Source: Haloarcula marismortui ATCC 43049
GTDB lineage: Archaea; Halobacteriota; Halobacteria; Halobacteriales; Haloarculaceae
Direction of reading: 5' to 3'
Length of the DNA: 64,000 nucleotides
Assembly (NCBI RefSeq): GCF_000011085.1
Contig: NC_006397.1
Coordinates: 62,001 to 126,000 of the forward strand
The notes below the pieces were generated by a model, which was not told the origin of the DNA, did no database searches, and saw only the letters and a program-made list of their open reading frames with translations. This document shows, piece by piece, positions 41,188-49,684 of the stretch. How positions within the stretch are numbered: position 1 is the stretch's first letter; each line of letters opens with the position of its first letter. The translations under genes and the position numbers were made by a program.

Positions 41188-41604
41188 ATGTCAGAGAAAC
41201 ACGCGATCCAGACCAAGTTGAAGGGCTACGTCGTCATGAGCCAGAGCGGGCCAGACAGCCTTGGCTTTGGCACGTACACACGCACCCATCCTTCATATCT
41301 GAAAGAGCGCGTTGAGGCACAGCAGTCTCCAGCAGCCGGCGGCGCGGGCAACGTCAAGCGAGCACGCCACATCGCTCGCGAGTACCGCGGCTGGGACCGA
41401 CCAAGCGATGGCGGGCGAGACGTGATGTGCAGTGACTCATCCAACCATATGACCTGCAGAACCGACGAGTGCGACGCGCCGATCTTCGACGCCGAGCGCA
41501 TCGCGTCTGTCGACGGAGAGTACGGGCCCTGCATGGCTGTCGGGCGTCACGCCAGCGTCTGTTCCAGTGGTCATCTCTCTGTCTGGGACGTCGCTGAGGC
41601 CTGA
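41188..41604 (+). CDS. Cys-rich accessory protein
   Basis: A 138-residue protein. First half MSEKHAIQTKLKGYVVMSQS, FGTYTRTHPSYLKERVE; the second half holds seven Cys (MCSDSSNHMTCRTDECDAP, GPCMAVGRHASVCSSGH), suggesting one or two metal sites. It carries the shared leader. No family recognised. Confidence 0.6.
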   Translation: MSEKHAIQTKLKGYVVMSQSGPDSLGFGTYTRTHPSYLKERVEAQQSPAAGGAGNVKRARHIAREYRGWDRPSDGGRDVMCSDSSNHMTCRTDECDAPIFDAERIASVDGEYGPCMAVGRHASVCSSGHLSVWDVAEA

Positions 41605-41635
41605 GTCCCCGTCGGTTCCGTACTCGCACTGGTGA

Positions 41636-41673
41636 TTTTGTGTCCCCCCAATGGGGTGAGGGGGTTCCCGAAC
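41636..41673 (+). promoter_or_regulatory. Shared leader element, copy 7
   Basis: TTTTGTG at 41636-41642, CCCCCC/GGGGG arms around AATGGGGTGA, then TTCCCGAAC and ATG 41674. Confidence 0.65.
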
Positions 41674-41811
41674 ATGAGTACCGAACAGCAGTCCGTCGAC
41701 GAGCAGCCTTCAGGCACCGAAGCCGACGACCGACCGGACATTCGTGCCCAGCACCGGCAGGCACAGGCCAGTGGCGAGGTTTTTGCGGGGCGTCCACGGG
41801 GTGAGAGGTAG
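41674..41811 (+). pseudogene. Truncated accessory gene behind a leader
   Basis: MSTEQQSVDEQPSGTEADDR, PDIRAQHRQAQASG, then it runs into TTTTTGCGGGGCGTCCACGG, a fragment that itself looks like a leader of the copy 6 type, and stops. The first 11 residues match the truncated gene at 20375. Confidence 0.45.
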
Positions 41812-41904
41812 ATGTGCTGCCCCGACTGCCAGTAGGCCCCACAAGAGAGACTCAACCTCGACAGTTGAGAAACGGTTAACGAGGAGCATGCAAAAGTCGG
41901 GCTT

Positions 41905-42303
41905 GTGACTGACGATCTCGCGTATCCCTCTGTCGAACTCATCCTTGAGCTCCACGACCAGGTCGTGACAGAAGGCGACATCACGGAACCGGGGGTCCGG
42001 TCAGAGGACGCGATTGCATCCGCACTACAGTACGTTTCGGAGGGGTTCTTCGGGGAAGTACCTGAGACGATCCATCAAAAGGCGGTCCATCTGATGCGAC
42101 TACTCGTTTCGGATCATCCGTTCGTCGACGGAAACAAGCGAACGGCACTCCGAACAGTGGTCGTTTTCTATATACTGAACCGATACACGTTTGAGTACGG
42201 TGATGAAATTCGAGCGCTCTTACACCGGTTTGCGACCGGCGAAACCACAGTCGACGTAGACACTGCAGTCATCTACTTCCGGGCATGTGCTCGCCGCAAC
42301 TGA
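41905..42303 (+). CDS. doc: Doc-type toxin (Fic fold)
   Basis: A 132-residue protein with a GTG start. The Fic/Doc catalytic motif HPFVDGNKRTA lies near residues 72-82 and LILELHDQVVTEGD at the start is typical of Doc. Doc phosphorylates EF-Tu in bacteria; the archaeal target is unknown. No Phd-like gene precedes it; the small gene after it may be the antitoxin. Confidence 0.85.
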   Translation: MTDDLAYPSVELILELHDQVVTEGDITEPGVRSEDAIASALQYVSEGFFGEVPETIHQKAVHLMRLLVSDHPFVDGNKRTALRTVVVFYILNRYTFEYGDEIRALLHRFATGETTVDVDTAVIYFRACARRN

Positions 42304-42337
42304 TAAACCGATACACTGGATAATGATAGATAGAGAA

Positions 42338-42508
42338 ATGGCGTCTAGCACCGATTCCTCGACGGCGATTGACGAGGAAGTCCGCCAGTTGTACGAGCGA
42401 TATCAGGCGGCCGAAAGTGACGCCGAACGCCGTGAGATTGCGCTTGAAATGGGGAAGCTCGATGGACGTCGCCACGCAGATATCTACGCAGCGCTCGAAA
42501 ACGAGTGA
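42338..42508 (+). CDS. Small helical protein after Doc, candidate antitoxin
   Basis: A 56-residue acidic helical protein: MASSTDSSTAIDEEVRQLYE, RYQAAESDAERREIALEMGK, LDGRRHADIYAALENE. An alternative start at 42323 adds five residues. It follows the toxin, the reverse of phd-doc. Confidence 0.5.
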   Translation: MASSTDSSTAIDEEVRQLYERYQAAESDAERREIALEMGKLDGRRHADIYAALENE

Positions 42509-42656
42509 GAGGTCCTCCGTTCTACGGTTGCCCGTCCAGCGGAGTTTGTAGATAGGCTGTTCGGTCGCCTCTTCCAGACGATTCTGTTTGCTTGTAGTAA
42601 CGTGGAGAATGTCGACGCGCATGTCCGGGTCGCGTGCGGTTGGCGACAAGAGCAGT

Positions 42657-42900
42657 GGTTCCGGATTTCGGGGCAATTTGTTGCACGCTGATCACATCTG
42701 GTACCCGATGGTATGAGGGGAGTACAAGAGCTGCATGAAAACTAGGTGTCAGGCCCCGCAGAAATCACTGATTGCGAACCTCCCCACGCTGCCGCTCGCA
42801 CTCCGCACGCTCCAGTGTCCACTCGTACGCACTCTCGAGCGTTGATCAACCAGGCCACACCAGAACCCGTTCGGTCGCTGCGACGGGTGCAGCCAGCCGC
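42657..42900 (+). repeat. Left copy of a direct repeat flanking a histidine kinase gene
   Basis: About 240 bp, starting GTTCCGGATTTCGGGGCAAT, about 75-80 percent identical by eye to 45370-45608. Its most conserved part is CTGTTCGGTCGCTGCGACGG. No clear reading frame survives in either copy. Confidence 0.65.
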
Positions 42901-43230
42901 TGATCCCGAACCGTGACCACGTAGCCGTGCTCGACGAATACCTGCTCGCACGTTGTCGGCGATCGCCTGAGTGGCCTGTTGCCAAGTTTCTCAACTACTA
43001 TAACCGATCAACCGTGACCCCGCGCCGCAACTCTGCTAGCTGGCACGAATTCAAACACTCAGTGAAACAAGCGTGAAATAAATGCATCCGATTGCAAAGT
43101 TATGCTGTTATTCTTCGTGAGACTGTGGCCAGCAGTGTCTGATATTACCTCCAAAACTACCGCTCTGGATGTATAAATCCTCATATTCCAAGTTGGTTAT
43201 ACGTGTGTGAGTATTATACTTGAAAATACC
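42901..43230. other. Upstream region of the histidine kinase
   Basis: AT-rich toward the kinase. GTATAAATCC at 43168-43177 and GGTTATACG at 43193-43201 are possible TATA boxes. No gene seen. Confidence 0.4.
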
Positions 43231-45321
43231 ATGTCGGTACCGTGGGCCACTCCGGCTGGCATTGCATACATTGGACTATTTTTTCTTACCGGGGTCGGTT
43301 GCATGGTGTCTCTGCCCCGGGCATGGACGGTCGCTGATATTGAGGTCCGGTATGGTTTAGTCGGATTACTCAGTTTAACTGGCCTCTGGGCATTGTTCAA
43401 AACAGCCTTTTTTATCGCCCCTCTCTCATTGCAGTCGGCAATCTATATTATCGGGCTTATCTCAGGGTTTGGAGCCGTCTGGGCATGGTTGTACTTCGCT
43501 TCCGCTTACACTGGCCGGTCACTCCACAAAAATTCGACACTCCGCCGACTCGGTGGCGTTGCCTTCCTTATTATCACGGTACTAAAACTCACAAACCCAG
43601 TTCATAAACAGTACTTTACAACCACCGAAATGACGACTCCGTTCCGGTATTTAGCGATCGAACACGGACTCGTTCATTGGGTGTCGACAAGTCTTTCGTA
43701 CGTTCTCGCAACTATTGGTTTGTTTATGATTTTCGAACTGTATGTTGAGTCAGGGTACGATACAACGCCACTTGGTGTGCTGACAGCCCTGCTGGCTTTG
43801 CCTGTTACAATAGACCTCATTGCCATAGCAACGCCACAGTTAATTGAATTCATTTATGCCCCAGTTGGGGTTGCAATCTTTGCCGTTGGTACCTTGTTTA
43901 TTGTTGGCGATCAGTTCCTTGCGGTTCGGACTACGGCCCAGGGTGATGCAGCTACAATAGTACTGGACGAGACAGAGCGGATTCAAGCATATTCACCCCC
44001 TGCTGCGGATATTTTCCCGGAACTCGATGGAGCAACAGGCACACCTCTCGACGATGCGCTTCCAGCAGTTGCAGCCACCGAGGACAAGGACGCTGATCAG
44101 GTCATCGAACGCGACGGCAGCGATGGACCGCGCTACTATCTCATTTCTCCTAGGTCGATGACGATGGGAGACTCAACAGTTCGAGTTCTCGCGCTTTCGG
44201 ATGTCACAGAATCCGAACGCCAGCGCCACAACCTGATCCAGCGGAAGCGTGAACTCGATAAACAGAACGAGCTCTATCGAGCGATCATCTCTGCGAGCTT
44301 CGCCTTTGTCTTTCAGATTGATACAGAGGCTCGGTTCAGTTTTGTTTCGCCGTCTGTCGAAGACTTCACGGGGTACAGACCCGATATGCTCAATGGCGAA
44401 CCAATCTCGATACTTGGGTCTGACGAGCAAGCAATCAAAGAGGCACGCGACTATCTTGCCCGCGTACTCAACGATGGTGAAGCTATTCAGGTCCGTGGCC
44501 ACCCAATTGAAACTCGATCCGGTAACACGGTCTACGGAGATATTCGGGCAGAGCCAATTTACGAGCCCAGCGTTGCGTCAAGCGCACGGACTACAGAGAA
44601 TATTATCGGTGCCCAGGTGATGGTGCGGGATGCAAGTGAGCGCCGTCAGCGTGAGGGGCTAATCAGCGTTATCAACCGCGTTCTGCGTCATAACGTGCGT
44701 AACAAGCTCACTGTGATTAACGGACATGCCAAAATGCTGGCAGCTGATCTTGACGGAGATAGCGCTTCGAAGGCAGACCGTATTCTTAATGCTGGTAATC
44801 ACCTTCTGAATCTGAGCGAGTCTGCCCGCCGTATCGAATCCCATCGTGAACTGTCCCCAAAGTTAGAACCGCTTGATATTGTACCGGTTATTAGCGAGCT
44901 GCTCACCCAACTCAATGAAGAGTACTCTGGGGCGTCAGTGGCAACGGACATTCCAGAGACTGCCATTGCGGAAACACAACCGCGGATCGAAACTGCGCTA
45001 TGGGAAATTCTTGACAACGCTGCGCAGCACACAGGTTCGGAGCCGACGATTGACATCGATGTCACTGTAACTGACAAACAGGTTCTGATCAGGATCCGCG
45101 ACTATGGACCAGGGCTCCCAGAGACCGAGCAAAAGGTACTAGCGACTGGGGAAGAGGATCCGCTCGTCCATGGTCAAGGACTCGGACTATTCTTAGCTCA
45201 TTGGATCATTACAAATCTAGATGGCGAAGTTTCTGTAGCCACGACTCGGGGGACTTCCGTTGATATCCGACTCCCGACACCGCCAGAGACAGTAACCCCT
45301 GAGACTCAACCACAGAACTAG
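43231..45321 (+). CDS. Membrane sensor histidine kinase (7-helix input, PAS domains)
   Basis: A 696-residue protein from the ATG at 43231 (a GTG at 43207 is the other option). The first 230 residues form seven membrane helices, as in the N-terminal 7TM region of haloarchaeal kinases. Then a PAS-like domain (about 240-340), a PAS domain (350-470: FQIDTEARFSFVSPSVEDFT), the phospho-acceptor helix RVLRHNVRNKLTVINGHA (His near 487), and the ATPase domain with LWEILDNAAQHT (N), DYGPGLP (G1) and GQGLGLFLAHWI (G2). It senses a signal in or at the membrane. No response regulator is nearby. Base use is more AT-rich than in neighbours. Confidence 0.92.
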   Translation: MSVPWATPAGIAYIGLFFLTGVGCMVSLPRAWTVADIEVRYGLVGLLSLTGLWALFKTAFFIAPLSLQSAIYIIGLISGFGAVWAWLYFASAYTGRSLHKNSTLRRLGGVAFLIITVLKLTNPVHKQYFTTTEMTTPFRYLAIEHGLVHWVSTSLSYVLATIGLFMIFELYVESGYDTTPLGVLTALLALPVTIDLIAIATPQLIEFIYAPVGVAIFAVGTLFIVGDQFLAVRTTAQGDAATIVLDETERIQAYSPPAADIFPELDGATGTPLDDALPAVAATEDKDADQVIERDGSDGPRYYLISPRSMTMGDSTVRVLALSDVTESERQRHNLIQRKRELDKQNELYRAIISASFAFVFQIDTEARFSFVSPSVEDFTGYRPDMLNGEPISILGSDEQAIKEARDYLARVLNDGEAIQVRGHPIETRSGNTVYGDIRAEPIYEPSVASSARTTENIIGAQVMVRDASERRQREGLISVINRVLRHNVRNKLTVINGHAKMLAADLDGDSASKADRILNAGNHLLNLSESARRIESHRELSPKLEPLDIVPVISELLTQLNEEYSGASVATDIPETAIAETQPRIETALWEILDNAAQHTGSEPTIDIDVTVTDKQVLIRIRDYGPGLPETEQKVLATGEEDPLVHGQGLGLFLAHWIITNLDGEVSVATTRGTSVDIRLPTPPETVTPETQPQN

Positions 45322-45369
45322 TTTTCTTGTTTTCATTTACTTGTAGAATTTCATAAAGTTGTAACAGTT

Positions 45370-45608
45370 GTTCCGGATTTTGGGGTAATTTGTTGCACGT
45401 CGATCACACCCGGTACCCGGTGCAATAAGGGGTTACGGGGACTGCACGAGAGTCGGATGTCAGGCCCCGCGGAAATCACTGATTGTGAGCCTCTACACGC
45501 CGCCACTCATACGCCGCCCGCTATAGTACCCACTCGCACACATTCCCGGGCGTCGGCCAACCACGCCACACCAGAACCTGTTCGGTCGCTGCGACGGGTG
45601 CCGCCTGA
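45370..45608 (+). repeat. Right copy of the direct repeat flanking the histidine kinase
   Basis: Starts GTTCCGGATTTTGGGGTAAT and ends near CTGTTCGGTCGCTGCGACGG; matches 42657-42900. Confidence 0.65.
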
Positions 45609-45654
45609 GCGGCGGCCCCGGAAATTTATCCATCTGTGGGTACACTGTACATAC

Positions 45655-45954
45655 ATGACGACCCGCGTCAATTTCCGATTACCCGACGAACTTCTGGACA
45701 AAGCGGATGTCGCGGCCGCAGCGACGCACAAAAACCGGACAGAGATCGTCGTTGCGGCGCTGCAGGAGTACTTAGATGAGATGGAGGATCAAGAGACGTT
45801 CAAGGAAACTGTGGTCGACCTCTATCTCGATGGTGAGATTGGCTTTGACGCGCTGAAAGAGGTCATCGGGCGGCAAGACGCCGAATCCGTCCGGGCGTCC
45901 AAGACCCTTCTTGACCAAGGCGACGAGATGGCCGACGATCTCGCGCAACTGTGA
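45655..45954 (+). CDS. Ribbon-helix-helix antitoxin
   Basis: A 99-residue protein. N-terminal RHH: MTTRVNFRLPDELLDKADVA, HKNRTEIVVAALQEYL. The helical C-terminus would bind the toxin. GTACACTGTAC at 45640-45650 just before the start is a dyad where it may repress itself. The PIN toxin starts 7 nt after its stop. Confidence 0.85.
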   Translation: MTTRVNFRLPDELLDKADVAAAATHKNRTEIVVAALQEYLDEMEDQETFKETVVDLYLDGEIGFDALKEVIGRQDAESVRASKTLLDQGDEMADDLAQL

Positions 45955-45961
45955 GCGCTGC

Positions 45962-46450
45962 ATGATTGTCGCGGATACAGCTGCACTCATCTCACTCGCG
46001 TCGGTCGACCTGCTTGATACGTTGCTCACCGAATTCGAGGTCGCTACCACGGAGACAGTTATCGACGAACTCGATGCAACCAGTGCCTATGACGATACCC
46101 ACGGCCACGCCGCACAGACTGTCCTCGACAATACAGCGCAAATCACTGTTAGACACGTTGACGGCACGCTTGCCTCATCCCGGATTGACGAGGGCGAAGG
46201 GAGTTGTGCGCTCCTGTGCAACGACCTCGACGCAGCGTTCTTGATTACTGATGATCTTCGTGCCCTGCCCGAGCTCCAGACCGCTGTCGACGCACAGGTC
46301 GCGATTTCACCCATCGTGCTCAAAGCACTGGTAACCCGGCAGGTTCTCGATAGACAGACTGCTCTGGAGAAGCTTGACCAGCTCGCCGAACAGCGGTCCT
46401 GGCTTGGACAGCCGATCTATCGGCGGGCACAGAAGTTGTTTGGAGAATAG
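45962..46450 (+). CDS. PIN-domain toxin
   Basis: A 162-residue protein with Asp in MIVADTAALISLA (residue 5), Glu in EGEGSCALL and Asp-Asp in AFLITDDLRALPEL, the PIN acidic set. Related to the DUF3368 type. Likely an RNase toxin of the RHH antitoxin upstream. Confidence 0.85.
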   Translation: MIVADTAALISLASVDLLDTLLTEFEVATTETVIDELDATSAYDDTHGHAAQTVLDNTAQITVRHVDGTLASSRIDEGEGSCALLCNDLDAAFLITDDLRALPELQTAVDAQVAISPIVLKALVTRQVLDRQTALEKLDQLAEQRSWLGQPIYRRAQKLFGE

Positions 46451-46663
46451 CGGGTCCGGACGGGAAGCCATCTTGTTGCAACTACTCGGGCCAAATGGCC
46501 GGTCTATGACTTCGTAGCCCTACTCGCACGCCCATCCCTTCTCATCGGCAGTGATCATCTATGTGGCCTGTCGTCGAATCTCTCGATCACTCTAGCCCAC
46601 TATCACAGAAGTGGCAGATACGGACATTTGGTTTCGTTAGTGTCCAGACCGACGGTGGCCCAT
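46451..46663. other. Short intergenic stretch
   Basis: No gene, repeat or RNA recognised. Confidence 0.35.
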
Positions 46664-47131
46664 TCACGTATATCCAGTACTGTCAGTGAGTATCTGTACG
46701 GTTTGTGCCAGAAGCCCCAGCACCACACAGAGGACCATCGCCACTGCTGTCAGCACGATAATCCCAAGGAGGGCACCACCAAGCGGTGGAAGCAGTTGAT
46801 CGAGGGACAGAGTCGCCGGGAGGAAACGTAGCATCGTCCAGAAAATTAGAACCACTGAGGCCACGGCCCCAGCACCGGCACCAGCGCATAGCAAACGCCG
46901 TGCCCACGTTCCAGACTGTCCCCAGTGCGTATGTGCGGCCAACAGCCCACCGCTTCCAAGGCCCAGTAGTCCGACAATCAAAAACACGCCAAAAAAGAGC
47001 CCAGCTACGCTTGTTCCCCCGGTGGCTGGCTGTTCATACGTTACAATCGTACCGATAGTCGCTATGAGTGAGCAGAGGGACCCGCCAATAGTTCCAACAG
47101 CTAACCGACGCGGGGATACTGAATAGGGCAT
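46664..47131 (-). CDS. Four-helix membrane protein
   Basis: A 155-residue protein with four membrane helices (about residues 10-30, 42-65, 79-103, 113-143) and few charges. Ends DSTGYT. No family recognised. Confidence 0.65.
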   Translation of the reverse strand: MPYSVSPRRLAVGTIGGSLCSLIATIGTIVTYEQPATGGTSVAGLFFGVFLIVGLLGLGSGGLLAAHTHWGQSGTWARRLLCAGAGAGAVASVVLIFWTMLRFLPATLSLDQLLPPLGGALLGIIVLTAVAMVLCVVLGLLAQTVQILTDSTGYT

Positions 47132-47581
47132 GCTAGCAACACTTCTGTCGGAAATTAAAACTATTCTGGACTGGCGGAGCAGCGGTAACGCCTGCTTCTA
47201 CCGATTTTGACACCGACCATCACGTTCGGCACCGGTATGGTAGTCTGACCGTTTGATTCCTTGCTTGGGCGGCACTCTGACCGGTGTGGCTGAGATGTAA
47301 TAATGATAGCGTGTACTTCCGGGAGATTCACTACCCAACACTCGGTGGAGAAAACGGTCCAACGTTGGTTAGTCAGAAGAATGCTGTGGAACAATTCACA
47401 AAGCGGCTGATTGAAGAACTATTGCTAGTGAATTGGTTGGTCAGTAGGCCTGCGTACTACCGTAGCGACTGTACTGACTCCGAGATATGTTTCGGTAGCC
47501 TGCGAGATATCGGCGCGAACCAGCACCTCATCAGCGGTTCACGAGCAACCCAGGCTCGGCCCAGTGGCGGGTACGCGAATC
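47132..47581. other. Region left of cassette 2, eroded
   Basis: About 450 nt with no convincing gene. A plus-strand frame near 47284 (YFREIHYPTLGGENGPTLV) might be a gene fragment. The last bases GTACGCGAAT lead into the cassette hairpin. Confidence 0.35.
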
Positions 47582-47605
47582 CCCGCAACATTTGACCGTT
47601 GCGGG
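47582..47605 (+). promoter_or_regulatory. Hairpin at the left end of cassette 2
   Basis: CCCGCAAC ... GTTGCGGG, perfect 8-bp stem with loop ATTTGACC, 14 nt before the ATG at 47620. It matches the hairpin at 38309. Confidence 0.55.
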
Positions 47606-47619
47606 AGACGACACGCTTG

Positions 47620-47916
47620 ATGCCCTCCATCATCGATGAAACCGTGTTCGGCGAACCCTCCAGACGTCTTGCAGTGGTGTACCTCTGTGGCGCACTTCTG
47701 CTGGCCGGGCAGCAAGGGTACTACGTCATTATAGAAGGGGCGACACCGTTCTATGCTGGACTGCTTCTGAGCGCTGGGATGGCCCTCTCTGGCATTGCCG
47801 AGTCCCTGCCGAAACCTCGACGACGGGCCGCTGGGGTCTTACGCCTCACGGCACTTGTCGTGCTGGTGAGTCTGCTCGTAATTTTGTTTGTCACACCCGA
47901 CCTCCTCACCAACTAA
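47620..47916 (+). CDS. Three-helix membrane protein (cassette 2)
   Basis: A 98-residue protein, about 90 percent identical to the product of 38348 (MPSIIDETVFGEPSRRLAVV...). Both the coding part and the first 50 nt downstream (GTGGTGATCGATTCG) are conserved in the two cassettes. Confidence 0.7.
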   Translation: MPSIIDETVFGEPSRRLAVVYLCGALLLAGQQGYYVIIEGATPFYAGLLLSAGMALSGIAESLPKPRRRAAGVLRLTALVVLVSLLVILFVTPDLLTN

Positions 47917-48061
47917 GAGTGGTGATCGATTCGCACTCACTGCCGCCGACCAAGTGTGTTCTTGATTCGTCAGGAGGGAATGAAACAACTGCTCGGTAAG
48001 CTTGGGAATCCTGTATTCAGATTCCGTATCGTACTTGTTTCTGGTAGCTGTACTGTCATCC

Positions 48062-48430
48062 ATGCGCCCTGCCCTCCGATACATCATCTCAGTATGCGTT
48101 GGACTCGCAGTGACGGCGCTTGCAGTAGCATTCGCCACAGCGGACCACCTGATCATGCTTTCGCTTCTCCCACTCTATGGGGCGGTAACGTCACTGATTT
48201 TGGCACATAAGCAGCAGTGGGTGTCCCTTTCTCGTCGGAACCCCACTCGGTCAACACGGAAACTGGGGGCCATTATCGGTGGCCTCGGAGCATTCACTGG
48301 CTCACTACTTCTCCAAGCATCAGTTCCGGCGGGGTTTGCTGGGTACGGACTCATGCTTCTCGGCATGGCTGGAGCGATTGCTGACTCGGACCAAGCCAGC
48401 AGTACTGACCAGGCTACCACAAGCGATTGA
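48062..48430 (+). CDS. Four-helix membrane protein (cassette 2)
   Basis: A 122-residue protein with helices YIISVCVGLAVTALAVAF, LIMLSLLPLYGAVTSLIL, LGAIIGGLGAFTGSLLL and GFAGYGLMLLGMAGAIA, then an acidic end SDQASSTDQATTSD. Its last codons form the right end of the cassette (ACAAGCGATTGACTC). Confidence 0.65.
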   Translation: MRPALRYIISVCVGLAVTALAVAFATADHLIMLSLLPLYGAVTSLILAHKQQWVSLSRRNPTRSTRKLGAIIGGLGAFTGSLLLQASVPAGFAGYGLMLLGMAGAIADSDQASSTDQATTSD

Positions 48431-48566
48431 CTCGGGACTTGCTGTTTCTCGACGCCGCGCTTCGGGAGACCGTCGGCGACTCACCTGAAGTCCTCCAGGA
48501 GCTGGCGCTGGCTGGGTTGACGCTCCAGCCGACGCCCGTCCAGAACGAGCACCAACACGCAGCGTG
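48431..48566 (+). pseudogene. Repeated unit U6: 3' half of gene B
   Basis: T-R-D-L-L-F-LDAALRETVGDSPEVLQELALAGLTLQPTPVQNEHQHA. It starts at the same gene B position as U5, right after the cassette end GATTGACTC. Confidence 0.6.
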
Positions 48567-48643
48567 TTATAAAACTGTTCACAGCCGGCCAAGGGAATCA
48601 TGTTTTGATCACTGGTTGATACTAATTGGGTTCAATAGCTTAT

Positions 48644-49684
48644 TCACCCTGAACTGTGCAATTTCCCTGCATGTCCTCCATTGCCAGCTTGATACGCAAC
48701 TTGAGCAGAGATGAGATCGCTATCGGGTTCGAGATAGATTCTTGCGGAGACATTGCTGAGGTTGTACCCGGCCGCATCCATCGTCGAGATGATTGTCTGT
48801 GCCTGTGCCTGCTCAATGGCCGTTGCATTGGACTCTCCATTCCGAATCGCCCGGAGGTCCTCGAAGCTCGTCGAGCGTCCTAGTTCGACCTGGTCGGAGA
48901 TACCATCACCGTCGGTATCATTGTTATAGGGGTCGGTCTGAATCAGCCCTTGTCCTGTCGGGACACCGCGGCGTTCGGCGACGTCGGGGATAGTGTCGCC
49001 GTCGGTGTCTTGAGCACCGATGTCATCGGCAACTCGCGAGAATACCTGCGGCAGGTCACTTGCGCTATCAACATACGTGTAGTTCCCGCCTGTTGTCTGT
49101 GCAATGTCTTGGAGCTTGTCACCGTTCGCACCGCCGAAACCAATGGTGTAGATGGTCGTCCCGCGGTCAGCGGCTGTCTGTGCTTCCGCTCTGCCTCCGT
49201 TGCCCTGGCCGTCCGTTAGAAGGATGGCGAACTGCCCACGAGAGCTGTTACTCTGTGCAGCGAAGTGCTGGTTGGCCTGCTGAACTCCATCACCAATATC
49301 GGTCCCGCCGGAAGCGTCGAGCCGCTGGATGGAGGCATTAACGCGACCGAAATCGGTTGTCAGTTCCTGGCTGACGAAGGCGTTACTGTCGAAGTCGACG
49401 ACACCCGCGCGGTCGCCATCGACCAGTGCACCGACGAACTCCTTCGAAGCACGCTTGCGGAACTCCTGTGGGTCGTTGCTCTGCATTGACCCGGAGGAGT
49501 CGATGATGAATACGACGTCGAGTGGCTGTATCTCATCGCTGTCGGTTCCATTGGCCGGCCGTTCGGACTCGTAGTTGGTGGCCCAGTTGCGCACGTCAAA
49601 GACGACAAATTTGGAGAAGTGCGCTGTCTCGCCGGTGACGGTGTTGTTCGCCGAGTCAACGGACGTCTCCAGCGGCTCGAACAT
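48644..49684 (-). CDS. von Willebrand factor A-domain protein, truncated at its N-terminus
   Basis: 346 codons remain. The VWA domain starts near residue 52 (LDVVFIIDSSGSMQSNDPQE, the MIDAS DxSxS; TDIGDGVQQAN and LLTDGQGNGG complete it). It is followed by calcium-type DxDGD repeats (DTDGDTIPD, DTDGDGISD). The start ATG lies on the first base of the ISH3 inverted repeat, and the first 50 residues (EPLETSVDSANNTVTGETAHFSKFVV) read like the interior of an extracellular adhesin-type protein. The 5' part of the gene has been lost. Probably not expressed as such. Confidence 0.75.
   Translation of the reverse strand: MFEPLETSVDSANNTVTGETAHFSKFVVFDVRNWATNYESERPANGTDSDEIQPLDVVFIIDSSGSMQSNDPQEFRKRASKEFVGALVDGDRAGVVDFDSNAFVSQELTTDFGRVNASIQRLDASGGTDIGDGVQQANQHFAAQSNSSRGQFAILLTDGQGNGGRAEAQTAADRGTTIYTIGFGGANGDKLQDIAQTTGGNYTYVDSASDLPQVFSRVADDIGAQDTDGDTIPDVAERRGVPTGQGLIQTDPYNNDTDGDGISDQVELGRSTSFEDLRAIRNGESNATAIEQAQAQTIISTMDAAGYNLSNVSARIYLEPDSDLISAQVAYQAGNGGHAGKLHSSG

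Noticed and set aside
42657-45608. Terminal inverted repeats of a transposon around the kinase
   Set aside because: The two copies are direct, not inverted, diverged, and there is no transposase between them.
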